Position numbers and translations under genes: made by a program. Shown here in pieces: positions 28,764-37,706 of a stretch of DNA of 64,000 nt (the stretch's first letter is position 1; the number at the start of each line of letters is the position of its first letter). Source of the DNA: an uncultured Bacteroides sp. (GTDB taxonomy: Bacteria > Bacteroidota > Bacteroidia > Bacteroidales > Bacteroidaceae); the NCBI RefSeq assembly GCF_963676325.1, contig NZ_OY781099.1, positions 3,844,001 through 3,908,000 on the forward strand, given 5' to 3'. The notes below the pieces were generated by a model. That model was not told the DNA's origin, did not search any database, and saw only the letters and a program-made list of their open reading frames with translations.

Positions 28764-29894
28764 ATGCTTGAAAAGAAAATCACATTCGATAGTTTTATCC
28801 GATTTATCTTTGGCTTAGCCATCGTCTTTGGGATATTATTCTTATTCAATCAGCTAAGTGCTGTATTGCTACCTTTTTTTATAGCCTGGCTCATTGCTTA
28901 CTTTATGTACCCTTTGGTTCGGTTCTTTCAGTATAAACTAAAACTAAAAAGCAGGGTACTCTCCATTCTTTGTGCCATTTTAACCGTATGCGGAGTACTC
29001 ACCGGATTATTCGTATTACTTGTTCCCCCAATGATTGAAGAGTTTGGCAAGGTCAATAATCTAATTATGACTTATATTTCAGGTGGATCGAATATGAAAG
29101 TATTTCCTCAGGTTATTACAGATTTCATAAACAAAAATCTGGATGCCAACGAATTGAGCAAAGTATTCAGCGAAGAGAACATTGCCAGCCTCACAAAAAA
29201 TGCTCTGCCTAAACTATGGACATTGCTATCTGAGTCTCTGGATATTCTATTCAGCATTATTGCTTCATTTATCATTCTTCTATATACTGTATTTATTCTT
29301 CTTGATTACGAAGCCATTGCCGACGGATGGATTGAGCTCGTTCCAAGCAAATACAGACATTTTGCTTCAAATGTGACCAACGATCTAAAAAAAGGAATGA
29401 ACCGTTACTTTCGTGGACAAGCATTTGTTGCCTTATGCGTTGGGATACTTTCAGGCATTGGATTTCTAATAATTGATTATCCATTAGCCCTCGGACTTGG
29501 TCTTTTAATCGGTGTACTAAGTCTGATACCTTATATGAAGGTAATTGCCCTATTCCCTGCATTCATTTTAGGATTACTGAAGGTTGCCGATACAGGAGAA
29601 AGTGCATGGATTGTTCTTGGTTCAGCTTTAATAGTCTTCGTAATTATACAAGCCATTGAAGATTCATTTATTGTGCCCAACGTTATGGGAAGGATTACAG
29701 GACTCAACCCCGCCATCATTTTACTATCTCTGTCCATTTGGGGATCCTTACTTGGAATACTTGGAATGATCATCGCCCTTCCTACTACAACTCTTTTGCT
29801 ATCATATTACCGAAGATACGTAATTCATCGTGAAAGAATTATTGATTCTAATAACGCTGATTATCAGAAAGAAACGGATAAAGTCAAAAAATAG
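28764..29894 (+). CDS. AI-2E family membrane transporter (PerM/YdiK-like)
   Basis: 376 residues with about seven or eight hydrophobic segments: pairs near 15-75, one near 155-180, and a cluster near 215-345. The C-terminal region contains the family-typical GLLIGVLSLIPYMK and VPNVMGRITGLNPAIIL segments. The family is named for AI-2 export (TqsA), but other members move Na+/H+ or unknown substrates, so no substrate is assigned. It lies behind tdk on the same strand, and tRNA-Lys follows with its own promoter. Confidence 0.85.
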   Translation: MLEKKITFDSFIRFIFGLAIVFGILFLFNQLSAVLLPFFIAWLIAYFMYPLVRFFQYKLKLKSRVLSILCAILTVCGVLTGLFVLLVPPMIEEFGKVNNLIMTYISGGSNMKVFPQVITDFINKNLDANELSKVFSEENIASLTKNALPKLWTLLSESLDILFSIIASFIILLYTVFILLDYEAIADGWIELVPSKYRHFASNVTNDLKKGMNRYFRGQAFVALCVGILSGIGFLIIDYPLALGLGLLIGVLSLIPYMKVIALFPAFILGLLKVADTGESAWIVLGSALIVFVIIQAIEDSFIVPNVMGRITGLNPAIILLSLSIWGSLLGILGMIIALPTTTLLLSYYRRYVIHRERIIDSNNADYQKETDKVKK

Positions 29895-29917
29895 AACTAA
29901 TATTTTTATAGAAAAAA

Positions 29918-29948
29918 TTTGGAGCGTAAAGAAAAAGCTGTATCTTTG
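29918..29948 (+). promoter_or_regulatory. Consensus Bacteroidota promoter for tRNA-Lys
   Basis: TTTG (29918-29921), a 19-nt spacer, then TATCTTTG (29941-29948). This is the best match to the Bacteroides sigma-ABfr consensus in the window, 27 bp before the mature tRNA 5' end. Confidence 0.85.
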
Positions 29949-29975
29949 CACCCGCTAAAGAGAACTAAGCGTAAC

Positions 29976-30048
29976 GATTCGCTAGCTCAGCTGGTAGAGC
30001 ACAACACTTTTAATGTTGGGGTCCTGGGTTCGAGCCCCAGGCGGGTCA
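29976..30048 (+). tRNA. tRNA-Lys (anticodon TTT)
   Basis: 73 nt. The acceptor stem GATTCGC pairs with GCGGGTC (two G-T pairs). The D-arm has GCTCAGCTGGTAGAGC, the anticodon stem is CAACA/TGTTG with loop CTTTTAA, so the anticodon is TTT at 30009-30011. The T-arm is CTGGG-TTCGAGC-CCCAG, with discriminator A at 30048. CCA is not encoded. A consensus promoter precedes and a strong terminator follows. Confidence 0.97.
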
Positions 30049-30068
30049 CAGAAGTTCATCTCTAATGT

Positions 30069-30103
30069 AAAAAGCCTTCTAAATTCAATTTAGAAGGCTT
30101 TTT
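30069..30103 (+). terminator. Terminator of tRNA-Lys
   Basis: A perfect 17-bp inverted repeat around position 30086 (GCCTTCTAAATT with AATTTAGAAGGC plus an A-run and T-run on the flanks), ending in TTTTTT. Confidence 0.9.
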
Positions 30104-30356
30104 TATTTCTACCACTTATCATTCTTGCCACTCCAGAAAAATTTAACATTCCTACAAGAATTCGGACTAATCCCCGAAAAACTATATTTGCCGGATGCTA
30201 ATAATGTATTATGAGAATTTGCGCAAGTGCGTAGCTTTCAAATTTAGCAAAAGTACATATTTGTAATACAAACCATACTTTCTGGAAAATCACTCCAGAG
30301 TATAGCAAAACTCCGGTCTGCTTTTTTAAATACCTCTAGACTCATTTATGAATCCT

Positions 30357-30428
30357 TGTACAAAAGAATGCATTCTTCTGTACAAAACAATTAATTCTTT
30401 TGTACAGAAGAATTAATTGTTTTGTACA
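30357..30428. repeat. 22-bp periodic TGTACA palindrome array
   Basis: TGTACA occurs at 30357, 30379, 30401 and 30423, exactly 22 bp apart. The three 16-nt spacers are themselves near-palindromic variants of RAASAATNNATTSTTY. Arms 30379-30399 and 30408-30428 form a perfect 21-bp inverted repeat with an 8-nt centre. It could fold as nested hairpins or serve as a helically phased protein-binding array. Confidence 0.85.
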
Positions 30429-30538
30429 AGATAACACAAACATCATTCCTGAAGAATAAAAAACGTCTCGGGAGAAAAAATAAACCTCACCGCATCTTTA
30501 TGAAAAGCGAAGGTGGTCTGCGTGGCTTTTATATCTCC

Positions 30539-30565
30539 GCGTAGCTTTTTTCATAAAGCCACGCG
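30539..30565. repeat. GCGTAGCTTT hairpin and dispersed short repeats
   Basis: GCGTAGCTTT at 30539-30548 pairs with AAAGCCACGC at 30555-30564 with one mismatch, and related decamers lie at 30229, 30520 and 30613. The copies are both direct and inverted, within 400 bp. Confidence 0.5.
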
Positions 30566-31084
30566 CTTGTATATCGTTTTCTATCAACCACTTAAAGCTG
30601 TCACGCGTAGCTGCGTAGCTTTTTTAAAGAAACAACAAATTTTCTGGGATGTTTTATAGTCCAGAAACAGGGTATACACATTAAAATAATTAAGTTTTCA
30701 TGATTTTAGCCAAATATTCCTCCTCATCAAAGTAAATCAGATCAGAGAGAAAGTATGCTCAAAGAAGTAAAAGATTCACAGACAAAAGGATTTAGCATTA
30801 ATAAAAACAACTAGAATACTACATAGTGCAAAGCAGACTATTAGGAAATACGATCTGATAGGCTATTATGTTAAGGAAGATTTCAACAAAGGAAAAGCTT
30901 GAAAATATTTTTCTAGAGGTTCGGGGCATGGGATTTAAAGAGGAATTGATTCTTAAACCTTAAAAAAGAAAAATAGTCCTATACCACAGGGGTTCCTTTA
31001 CATAAAAAAGACAAAGGGTCACCATATTTAGGACAGTACATAGCTTCAATATATTCCATTAATTGTCAATGCATAAACTTGCGT

Positions 31085-31121
31085 AATCAATATTTCTACA
31101 TAAATAATCAAAACTTCTACA
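31085..31121 (+). promoter_or_regulatory. Direct-repeat operator candidate for SusC locus 3
   Basis: AATCAATATTTCTACA (31085-31100) and AATCAAAACTTCTACA (31106-31121) match at 14 of 16 positions with a 21-bp period. The array ends 20 bp before the -7 box at 31142, the position expected for an activator of the AraC or hybrid two-component type. No such regulator is encoded in the window. Confidence 0.55.
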
Positions 31122-31141
31122 CTGCTTCTTGTTTTAATCTA

Positions 31142-31149
31142 TACATTTG
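31142..31149 (+). promoter_or_regulatory. -7 box of SusC locus 3
   Basis: TACATTTG, 68 bp before the ATG at 31218. The -33 position lacks TTTG, which fits an activator-dependent promoter using the repeat just upstream. Confidence 0.6.
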
Positions 31150-31217
31150 CCTTTATTAACGGTTTGGTGCTTATTAAGCCGTTATACCTTAATGTTATTA
31201 ATATAAATATAAAAACT

Positions 31218-34200
31218 ATGAATCAAAAAACACTTGCCAGGAAGGCAATTGTGACTCTTTTTTTGAGTCTGTTTTGCCTTGCTTCTTTTGCTCAAGGTGG
31301 GCGTACGGTTTCCGGTATTATAAAAGATGCCATGGGTGAACCTATGATTGGTGTGAATGTATTAGTTAAAGGCACAACAAATGGTGTAATTACGGACCTT
31401 GAAGGTAAGTATGCTATTAAAGGTGCTACAGACAAATCTACATTGGTCATTTCTTTTATCGGATACGTACCTCAGGAAATCATTGTAGGTAATAAACAAG
31501 TAATCAACGTAATTTTAAAGGAAGACATTAAATCACTCGACGAGGTTGTTGTTGTGGGTTATGGTGTTCAGAAAAAGAGCGACTTAACAGGCTCTGTCGG
31601 CAGCGTAACAGCACAAAGAATAGCTTCAGTCGGAACATCATCTGTATTGGGTGCATTACAAGGTGCTTCTGCCGGCGTTGATATTAAAACAAATTCAACT
31701 CGCCCTGGTGGTTCTTTCAGCATTCAGGTACGTGGTCAGAATTCTATGTCAAGCGGTAGTCCTCTTTATGTAGTAGATGGAATTATTGTTGGCGATATTG
31801 ACTTTCTTAATCCTTCGGACATTGAACGTATTGATGTTTTGAAAGATGCTTCTTCTACTGCAATTTATGGTTCACGCGGATCTAATGGTGTTGTTCTTGT
31901 ACAGACTAAAGGTGCAGGTTCTGCTAAATCAAAAATCTCAGTTTCTTATGATGGATACTATGGTGTTCGTAACATAACACGTATTCCGGACTTTATGGAT
32001 GGACGTGAATGGACTGATTACCGTACTTCCCGTTACTATACCTGGGATGCTCAGAATTCCGCATATGCACTTACTACTGCAAATCAGGCTGCTGTAACTC
32101 AGAACTCTAAATTAGTTAATACATCTTTGTATAATCAGGATTATACAGACTGGTTGGATTTGGGTACACAAAGCGGTTCTCAACAGAATCATTATGTGAA
32201 TATTTCCGGTACCAATAAAGATATATCATACAATATCGGTGCTGGTTATCAGAATGAGAAAGGTAACTTCTTACTGGAAAATATGGAGAAATATGTAGTT
32301 AAAGGATCTGTTAACCATAAAGCCAGTAACTTTTTCTCTTCAGGGGCAAATTTCACTTTGTCTCATCAATTAGTAAATTCTGGTTCTCAATATGGTTATC
32401 GTGATTTACTTCGTATTCCAAATGTTTTGAAAGCTTATCGCGAAGATGGTACACTGATTGAACAGCCAGGTATTAAGGCAGAGATTGAAGGTGATGGTAA
32501 TTTTACATCTGCTGCCAATCCGTTAATTGAGATCCAATCGGGATCTGATGAAACACGCAGATTTGATGTTTTAGGTAGTTTATTCTTAGAATTTACTCCA
32601 TTAAAAGAACTAACCATAAAAACAACTTTCTCTCCACGATATAATAGAACCCGCGAAGGTTTTTACCGTGAGAAAAACTCAAACCGTACAAACAATCAGG
32701 CACAGAATGAAAATAAGGAAACTTTTGACTGGACCTGGGATAACGTAGTTAATTTCAATAAGACATTTGCAAAGAAACATGCAGTAAATGTAACCTTAAT
32801 TAATTCTGTTTATAAATCACAATATGAATACTTAAAGGTATATGCTGAGAATTTTCCTTATGATTCACAATGGTATAACATCTTTAAGGGAACTCTGGCT
32901 TTAGGAAACTGCGGAAGTTCATATTCACAAACAACAATGCTTTCTTATGCTGCCCGTGCTAATTATGACTATGCAGGAAAATATCTTGTTACAGGAACAG
33001 TTCGTTATGATGGTAGTTCCAAACTTGCTGAAAGATGGGCTGCATTCCCATCAGCAGCTGTGGCATGGCGTATGTCTGAGGAAGGATTTATGAAAGATAT
33101 GAGCTGGATTGATAACATGAAACTTCGTTTAAGTTATGGTTATTCAGGTAATAATAATGGTGTAAGTCCTTATGGAACTCAAGCTGCTCCTAATACATCA
33201 AGTAATGTATATTATGATTTTAATGGAAATCTTGTTTCCGGTTACGGAACAGGTGCACCAGTAAATACAGCATTAACATGGGAAAAGACTCGTGAATGGA
33301 ACTTAGGTTTGGATTTTGGTTTCTTTGGTGGCCGTATTAATGGTGCTATTGATGTTTATGATAAATTATCTAAGGGACTTTTGATGAGCAGAACATTAAC
33401 TTTGGAGTCAGGAGTAAGTAAGATGACTGATAATATCGGATCAGTAAACAATAGAGGTATCGAGTTTAGCCTTAATACTGTTAACGTTAAAACAGCCGAT
33501 TGGGAATGGAAAACATCATTTACATTTGCTCAGAACAAGAATGCAATCCGCAGTTTGTATGGAAAGACAGAAGATGTAATTAGTGAAGCTCGTTTTATTG
33601 GCAAACCTATCAATGTTATTTATGACTATAAAGTAAATGGCGTATACAGTTCTGCTGAATGGAGTGCAATGACTGCCGACCAGAGAACAAACATGGGAGC
33701 AACTCAGCCAGGCTATGCAAAAGCAATTGATACCGATGGTGATCAGAAAATGTCTGAAAAGGATAAAGTTATTCTTGGACATACTGACCCAACATGGACT
33801 GGTAGCCTTTCTTCTACTCTTCAATATCGTAATTTTGATTTATCTTTCAATATTTATACTCGTCAGGGATCATTTATTAATGATGCATTCTTAGCCGAAT
33901 TCGGTACTGCTGCAAATAGCCAGAGAGGACGTCCGAAAGTTAATCAGGATTACTATGTTCCTGCAAATGTAACACGTTTTGACTGGAGTCAGCCATTTAC
34001 TATTGATGCTAACGGACAAGCATGGGCTGTATGGGGAACATCTAAAGAAAATGCAACTGCAAAATATCCTGTAAATAGCATGACTGGAAACTTTTATGGT
34101 AACAATGGTCAATACCAGGATGCATCTTTTGTTAAGGTACGTAATATAACATTAGGATATACATTCCCTCAGGCACTGGTTAAGAAAGCCGGAATCTCAT

Positions 34201-34346
34201 ATGCCCGACTCTATGTGAATGTGTTGAATCCATTTACATTTACTGATTACGTAGGATGGGATCCTGAATATGCAACGACCTCTTTGGAAAGTGGAAATGG
34301 TCCTTCTTCAGTAACTTATCAGATTGGTGTTAACTTGAAATTTTAA
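31218..34346 (+). CDS. SusC/RagA TonB-dependent transporter, locus 3
   Basis: 1042 residues from the ATG at 31218 (MNQKTLARKAIVTLFLSLF). An in-frame TTG 18 codons upstream is too close to the transcription start to be likely. Signal peptide to about residue 26, carboxypeptidase-regulatory-like domain (about 29-115), the SusC signature SLDEVVVVGYGVQKKSDLTG, plug with SPLYVVDGIIVGD and IDVLKDASSTAIYGSRGSNG, barrel ending YQIGVNLKF. There is no STN domain. It belongs to the classic glycan-type SusC branch more than loci 1 and 2 do. It is paired with a SusD 12 bp downstream, without glycosidases or sensors. Confidence 0.95.
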   Translation: MNQKTLARKAIVTLFLSLFCLASFAQGGRTVSGIIKDAMGEPMIGVNVLVKGTTNGVITDLEGKYAIKGATDKSTLVISFIGYVPQEIIVGNKQVINVILKEDIKSLDEVVVVGYGVQKKSDLTGSVGSVTAQRIASVGTSSVLGALQGASAGVDIKTNSTRPGGSFSIQVRGQNSMSSGSPLYVVDGIIVGDIDFLNPSDIERIDVLKDASSTAIYGSRGSNGVVLVQTKGAGSAKSKISVSYDGYYGVRNITRIPDFMDGREWTDYRTSRYYTWDAQNSAYALTTANQAAVTQNSKLVNTSLYNQDYTDWLDLGTQSGSQQNHYVNISGTNKDISYNIGAGYQNEKGNFLLENMEKYVVKGSVNHKASNFFSSGANFTLSHQLVNSGSQYGYRDLLRIPNVLKAYREDGTLIEQPGIKAEIEGDGNFTSAANPLIEIQSGSDETRRFDVLGSLFLEFTPLKELTIKTTFSPRYNRTREGFYREKNSNRTNNQAQNENKETFDWTWDNVVNFNKTFAKKHAVNVTLINSVYKSQYEYLKVYAENFPYDSQWYNIFKGTLALGNCGSSYSQTTMLSYAARANYDYAGKYLVTGTVRYDGSSKLAERWAAFPSAAVAWRMSEEGFMKDMSWIDNMKLRLSYGYSGNNNGVSPYGTQAAPNTSSNVYYDFNGNLVSGYGTGAPVNTALTWEKTREWNLGLDFGFFGGRINGAIDVYDKLSKGLLMSRTLTLESGVSKMTDNIGSVNNRGIEFSLNTVNVKTADWEWKTSFTFAQNKNAIRSLYGKTEDVISEARFIGKPINVIYDYKVNGVYSSAEWSAMTADQRTNMGATQPGYAKAIDTDGDQKMSEKDKVILGHTDPTWTGSLSSTLQYRNFDLSFNIYTRQGSFINDAFLAEFGTAANSQRGRPKVNQDYYVPANVTRFDWSQPFTIDANGQAWAVWGTSKENATAKYPVNSMTGNFYGNNGQYQDASFVKVRNITLGYTFPQALVKKAGISYARLYVNVLNPFTFTDYVGWDPEYATTSLESGNGPSSVTYQIGVNLKF

Positions 34347-34358
34347 TATTGAACGATT

Positions 34359-36179
34359 ATGAAAAAGATATTAGGAATATTATTCTCAGCTCTTATACTT
34401 TCAGGATGTAGTGGTTTCCTAGATGAAGATAATAAAGCCGGTATAACAAATGTGGATTTGTATGCCACGAAAGATGGCTATCAAACTTTACGTGTCAATT
34501 CGTATAGCAGTTTAAGAAATATATATCAGGATGGTCCGGCTGTATTACTTGCCGGAACAGACTTATATCAGATGCCGCGTGGAGTTACTGCAAATGGTAT
34601 ATTTGATTATACTCACCTTTATAATACCAATGGTGATGTAAAAGATTTCTATACGAACTGTTATTCAACTCTTCAGGCTATAAATACTGCTGAATATTAT
34701 TTGGCATCAGCTGGTATATCAGATGCAGATAAAGCTCTTTACCAGTCTGAATACAATTTCATGAAAGGGTTTATTCATTTTATCCTGATTGAACAATTTG
34801 GTGGAATTGTTATTAATGATGAGTATACACAATCACCAAGAATGAACATGCCTCGCAAGACTTTGGCAGAATCTTATGATTATGTGATCACTAAACTGAA
34901 AGCTGCTCTAGCCGGTACATTGCCTCAGACAACAAAAGATGGAAGTATCTGTAAGGATATAGTAAATCACTATTTGGCAAAAGTGTATTTAACTAAAGGA
35001 TGGGACTTAGGAGATAAGGCTGATTTTGCAACTGCAAAACAATATGCTACAAGTGTGTTTACTTCAAGAGGTACAGCCCTGAAGTATACAATGGAAGACC
35101 TTTGGAGCCCAACAAAAGAGAATAATGATGAAGTTCTTTTCGCAATTCAGTATAGCGCAAAATCAATAGCTACAACTACTAGCGGGAATAATCAGGAATC
35201 ATTATTCGGACCATATTTGGGAGGTACTGAACGCTCTCATAAATATATGGCTGGAGAATTTTATCCATCATGGGCACTTCATTCATGGTATAGTAAAAAT
35301 GATGCCAGATACAATGCTACTTTTATGCTTTCAATATGGGATCGTTATTATGACTACTATCAAGGAAAGAATATTCCTGGAACAAATGCAATAACAGCAA
35401 TCTATCCAAGAGCATGGGATAAGTCGGCGGAAATGTTTAACGATTACATTCTATTGACCAAGGGAACAAAAGATGGTGAGTTTGTTGATGTGACAATGAC
35501 TGATGCAAACAAAAAACTTGTTGCTGGTGCTAAAGAGTTTATTCAGAAATGGTGCCCTGAATATGCAACTAAAATTCCTGTAAACTCTGTAGATACAAAA
35601 GGAGCAAACTACCTGAGAATATTCCCTTTCTTTGAACATTTTGGTACACAAAAAGAAAATGAAAAATATTGGAGATCGGGCTATAATTCAGATTTCTGCC
35701 AACCAGGTATTAAGAAATTCGATATGAATCAGTTGGTTACATTCAGTCAGACTCAGAGTTACCGCGATATCGTATTAGCTTCATTATCTGAAACTATGTT
35801 TATTTATGCAGAAGCTTGTATTGGTGAAGGAAACTATCCGGATGCTCAGACATATATTAATAAGGTACTTGCTCGTCCGGGAAATGCAAAAGATGGTATA
35901 ACATTAACCACTACATTGCCAACTACATCTCAGGAAGCAGCTCTTGAAGTTTATCTGAAAGAAACCGCTAAAGAATTGGCTGGTCAATATTGTGGACGCT
36001 GGCCGGAACTTCGCCGTACAAAGATGCTTAAAACGATGTATTACAAGTATAATTATGATTATCTGAGCGGTAACTTGGGTACAGATCCGATTGGTACAAA
36101 ACTATATCGTCCAATTCCTGAAGCTGCAATATCTATTAATGATGGACTATCTGATACAGATCAGAACCCAGGATATTAA
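34359..36179 (+). CDS. SusD/RagB-like lipoprotein, locus 3
   Basis: 606 residues with a lipoprotein signal (MKKILGILFSALILSGC, Cys17) and GFLDEDN after it. TPR-like helices occur around 90-220 (including NFMKGFIHFILIEQFGG), and the C-terminal RagB/SusD block LAGQYCGRWPELRRTKML lies near 550, followed by a proline-rich end (PIPEAAI...TDQNPGY). It belongs to the canonical SusD branch, unlike the SusD_2 proteins of loci 1 and 2. It is expected to be the ligand-binding surface lid of the SusC upstream. It is longer than many SusDs (about 500-600). The ligand is unknown. Confidence 0.92.
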   Translation: MKKILGILFSALILSGCSGFLDEDNKAGITNVDLYATKDGYQTLRVNSYSSLRNIYQDGPAVLLAGTDLYQMPRGVTANGIFDYTHLYNTNGDVKDFYTNCYSTLQAINTAEYYLASAGISDADKALYQSEYNFMKGFIHFILIEQFGGIVINDEYTQSPRMNMPRKTLAESYDYVITKLKAALAGTLPQTTKDGSICKDIVNHYLAKVYLTKGWDLGDKADFATAKQYATSVFTSRGTALKYTMEDLWSPTKENNDEVLFAIQYSAKSIATTTSGNNQESLFGPYLGGTERSHKYMAGEFYPSWALHSWYSKNDARYNATFMLSIWDRYYDYYQGKNIPGTNAITAIYPRAWDKSAEMFNDYILLTKGTKDGEFVDVTMTDANKKLVAGAKEFIQKWCPEYATKIPVNSVDTKGANYLRIFPFFEHFGTQKENEKYWRSGYNSDFCQPGIKKFDMNQLVTFSQTQSYRDIVLASLSETMFIYAEACIGEGNYPDAQTYINKVLARPGNAKDGITLTTTLPTTSQEAALEVYLKETAKELAGQYCGRWPELRRTKMLKTMYYKYNYDYLSGNLGTDPIGTKLYRPIPEAAISINDGLSDTDQNPGY

Positions 36180-36199
36180 AAATTCAGTTTAAGTTTAGT

Positions 36200-36250
36200 A
36201 AAGAGTCAATTGCTTAACGGGGAGTGCCCTGATAAGTAATTGACTCTTTT
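36200..36250 (+). terminator. Terminator of SusCD locus 3
   Basis: A 16-bp stem (36201-36216 with 36233-36248, one G-T pair), an inner GGG/CCC and a T-run after it. Very stable. Confidence 0.85.
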
Positions 36251-36413
36251 TTATTTTTCATCAGAAACTCTTGATTCTAATCTGAGCTCGGTATAATAAG
36301 AAGTAGTCGGGGCTCACCTGTAATGGGAATTTCTACAGCTATTTACATCGCTAATATGATAAAATGCATCTACTTTTTGGATAGAATAAAATGATAAATT
36401 CCCCCGCATTTTT

Positions 36414-37706
36414 TTATAAAGAAGAGATCAATTGTTTGAGTTTTGTTTCAGCTATTTTCAGATAGTATTCAAAGTTAGTAAGCCGAGTGCAGGATTGCAC
36501 ATAACTCTCCTGTGCCAGATGTACTTCAAGTGATGTAGTTTGGCCTAGGCGTAACCGTTGCAGGCTAATTTCTATGTTTTCTTTGGTTAGTTTATTATTC
36601 TCTTTTTCAATCTGAAGTAAATGTTGTTGATTTTCAAAATCAGTGAGTGCATTTTGCAGCTCTGTATACACCTGTAACTTCACATTTTCCAAATCATACT
36701 CTGCAGATTGCAATTCTTTTCTTGCAATTGAAATCTTCCTTTTAGTTTCGCCACCATTGTAAATTGGAATGGAAAGAGTCCCTCCTACTTGCGGACCATA
36801 AGAGCGATTTCTCAAAGTTGAACCTTCTGAGTTTACCGTTTGGGATAAATAATATCCACCTCTGAAACTGAGAGTCGGTAAATAACCTTTTTGGGTTTCT
36901 TTCAGTGTTAGCCGAGCAATATCAATTTGTTTCTGAAAAGATAAAATACTGGCATTCGATGAATTTAGTTTCTGAAGCAATTCATTTCTATCCGGAGTAT
37001 ACAAAAGCGAGATAGAATCAGAAACTTCAAAAATAGTATTCGGATCTTGCCCTAACATTCGGTTTAATGTTTTTTGCGCTTCACTAATGGCATACTGTTG
37101 ATTGATTGCATTTTCCATCACTACATTCAAATCTATTTTTGCCTGGAGCAGATCATTTTTCAGAAGAGAACCGGCATCAAAACCTGTTTGCGCAATGGTT
37201 ACACGTTCATTATTATAGCTAATAGCTTCATTCATGGATTTCAATTGCTGCTTTTGTCTCACAATATCGTAATAAGCAGCAATTACGTTGTACATAGTTT
37301 CCAATACCTTAGTCTGAAATTGAAGTTCGCCAAGGGCTTGAATTTCGTTCAGCTTATTTTTTGTAACAAACATTTTTCCTCCGTCAAACAATGTCCAGGA
37401 AAGCTCAGTGTTAGTAGTTACCAATGTACTGGATTGGGATGAATATTTATTTACCGTCCCACTAGAAAGCTTTTGATTAACATTATCATAGCTATAAGAT
37501 CCGGAGCCATTCACATTTACTGTGGGCAACATCCCTGCATTACCTTTGGTGTTATTTATCCTGGCTATATCAGCATCATTGCGGGCAACTAAAATATCAA
37601 AGTTATTCTTTAGCGCAATATTTACCGCTTTTTCCGAAGTCAAAACATTCTGAGCCTGAATAGTTGTGTACAGCATTAATAAAAGAAATATATGTATTGT
37701 TCTCAT
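36414..37706 (-). CDS. TolC-family outer-membrane efflux protein
   Basis: 430 residues with a signal peptide (MRTIHIFLLLMLYTTIQAQ). Two repeated halves of long helices and short strands are visible, as in TolC/OprM (repeat starts EKAVNIALKNNFDILVARNDADIA and, in the second half, LNSSNASILSFQKQIDIARLTLKETQKGYLP). No Cys lipobox, so it is probably not a lipoprotein. It is the last gene of the RND operon, overlapping the pump gene by 4 bp (ATGA), and forms the exit duct. Confidence 0.92.
   Translation of the reverse strand: MRTIHIFLLLMLYTTIQAQNVLTSEKAVNIALKNNFDILVARNDADIARINNTKGNAGMLPTVNVNGSGSYSYDNVNQKLSSGTVNKYSSQSSTLVTTNTELSWTLFDGGKMFVTKNKLNEIQALGELQFQTKVLETMYNVIAAYYDIVRQKQQLKSMNEAISYNNERVTIAQTGFDAGSLLKNDLLQAKIDLNVVMENAINQQYAISEAQKTLNRMLGQDPNTIFEVSDSISLLYTPDRNELLQKLNSSNASILSFQKQIDIARLTLKETQKGYLPTLSFRGGYYLSQTVNSEGSTLRNRSYGPQVGGTLSIPIYNGGETKRKISIARKELQSAEYDLENVKLQVYTELQNALTDFENQQHLLQIEKENNKLTKENIEISLQRLRLGQTTSLEVHLAQESYVQSCTRLTNFEYYLKIAETKLKQLISSL

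Larger units (their letters stand above)
30104..31084. other. Non-coding, repeat-bearing region, no gene supported
   Basis: Nearly 1 kb between tRNA-Lys and the third SusC. It contains degenerate copies of GCGTAGCTTT (30229-30238, 30520-30529, 30539-30548, 30613-30622; inverse at 30555-30564) and the 22-bp periodic array annotated separately. The only short frames, such as 30868-30963 (31 codons), have no recognisable product. It may be decayed mobile or coding DNA. Confidence 0.55.

Noticed and set aside
29976..30048. tRNA-Lys as integration site of a mobile island
   Set aside because: No integrase gene and no second copy of the tRNA 3' end could be found in the window.
30357..30428. CRISPR array
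   Set aside because: Repeat boxes are only 6 bp, the spacers are related palindromic variants, and no cas gene is present.
30868..30963. 31-codon frame in the non-coding region
   Set aside because: Too short, no recognisable family, no promoter or start context; chance frame or remnant.
31164..31217. Upstream TTG start for SusC locus 3
   Set aside because: It lies a few bases after the predicted transcription start and would bury the signal peptide behind 18 residues.
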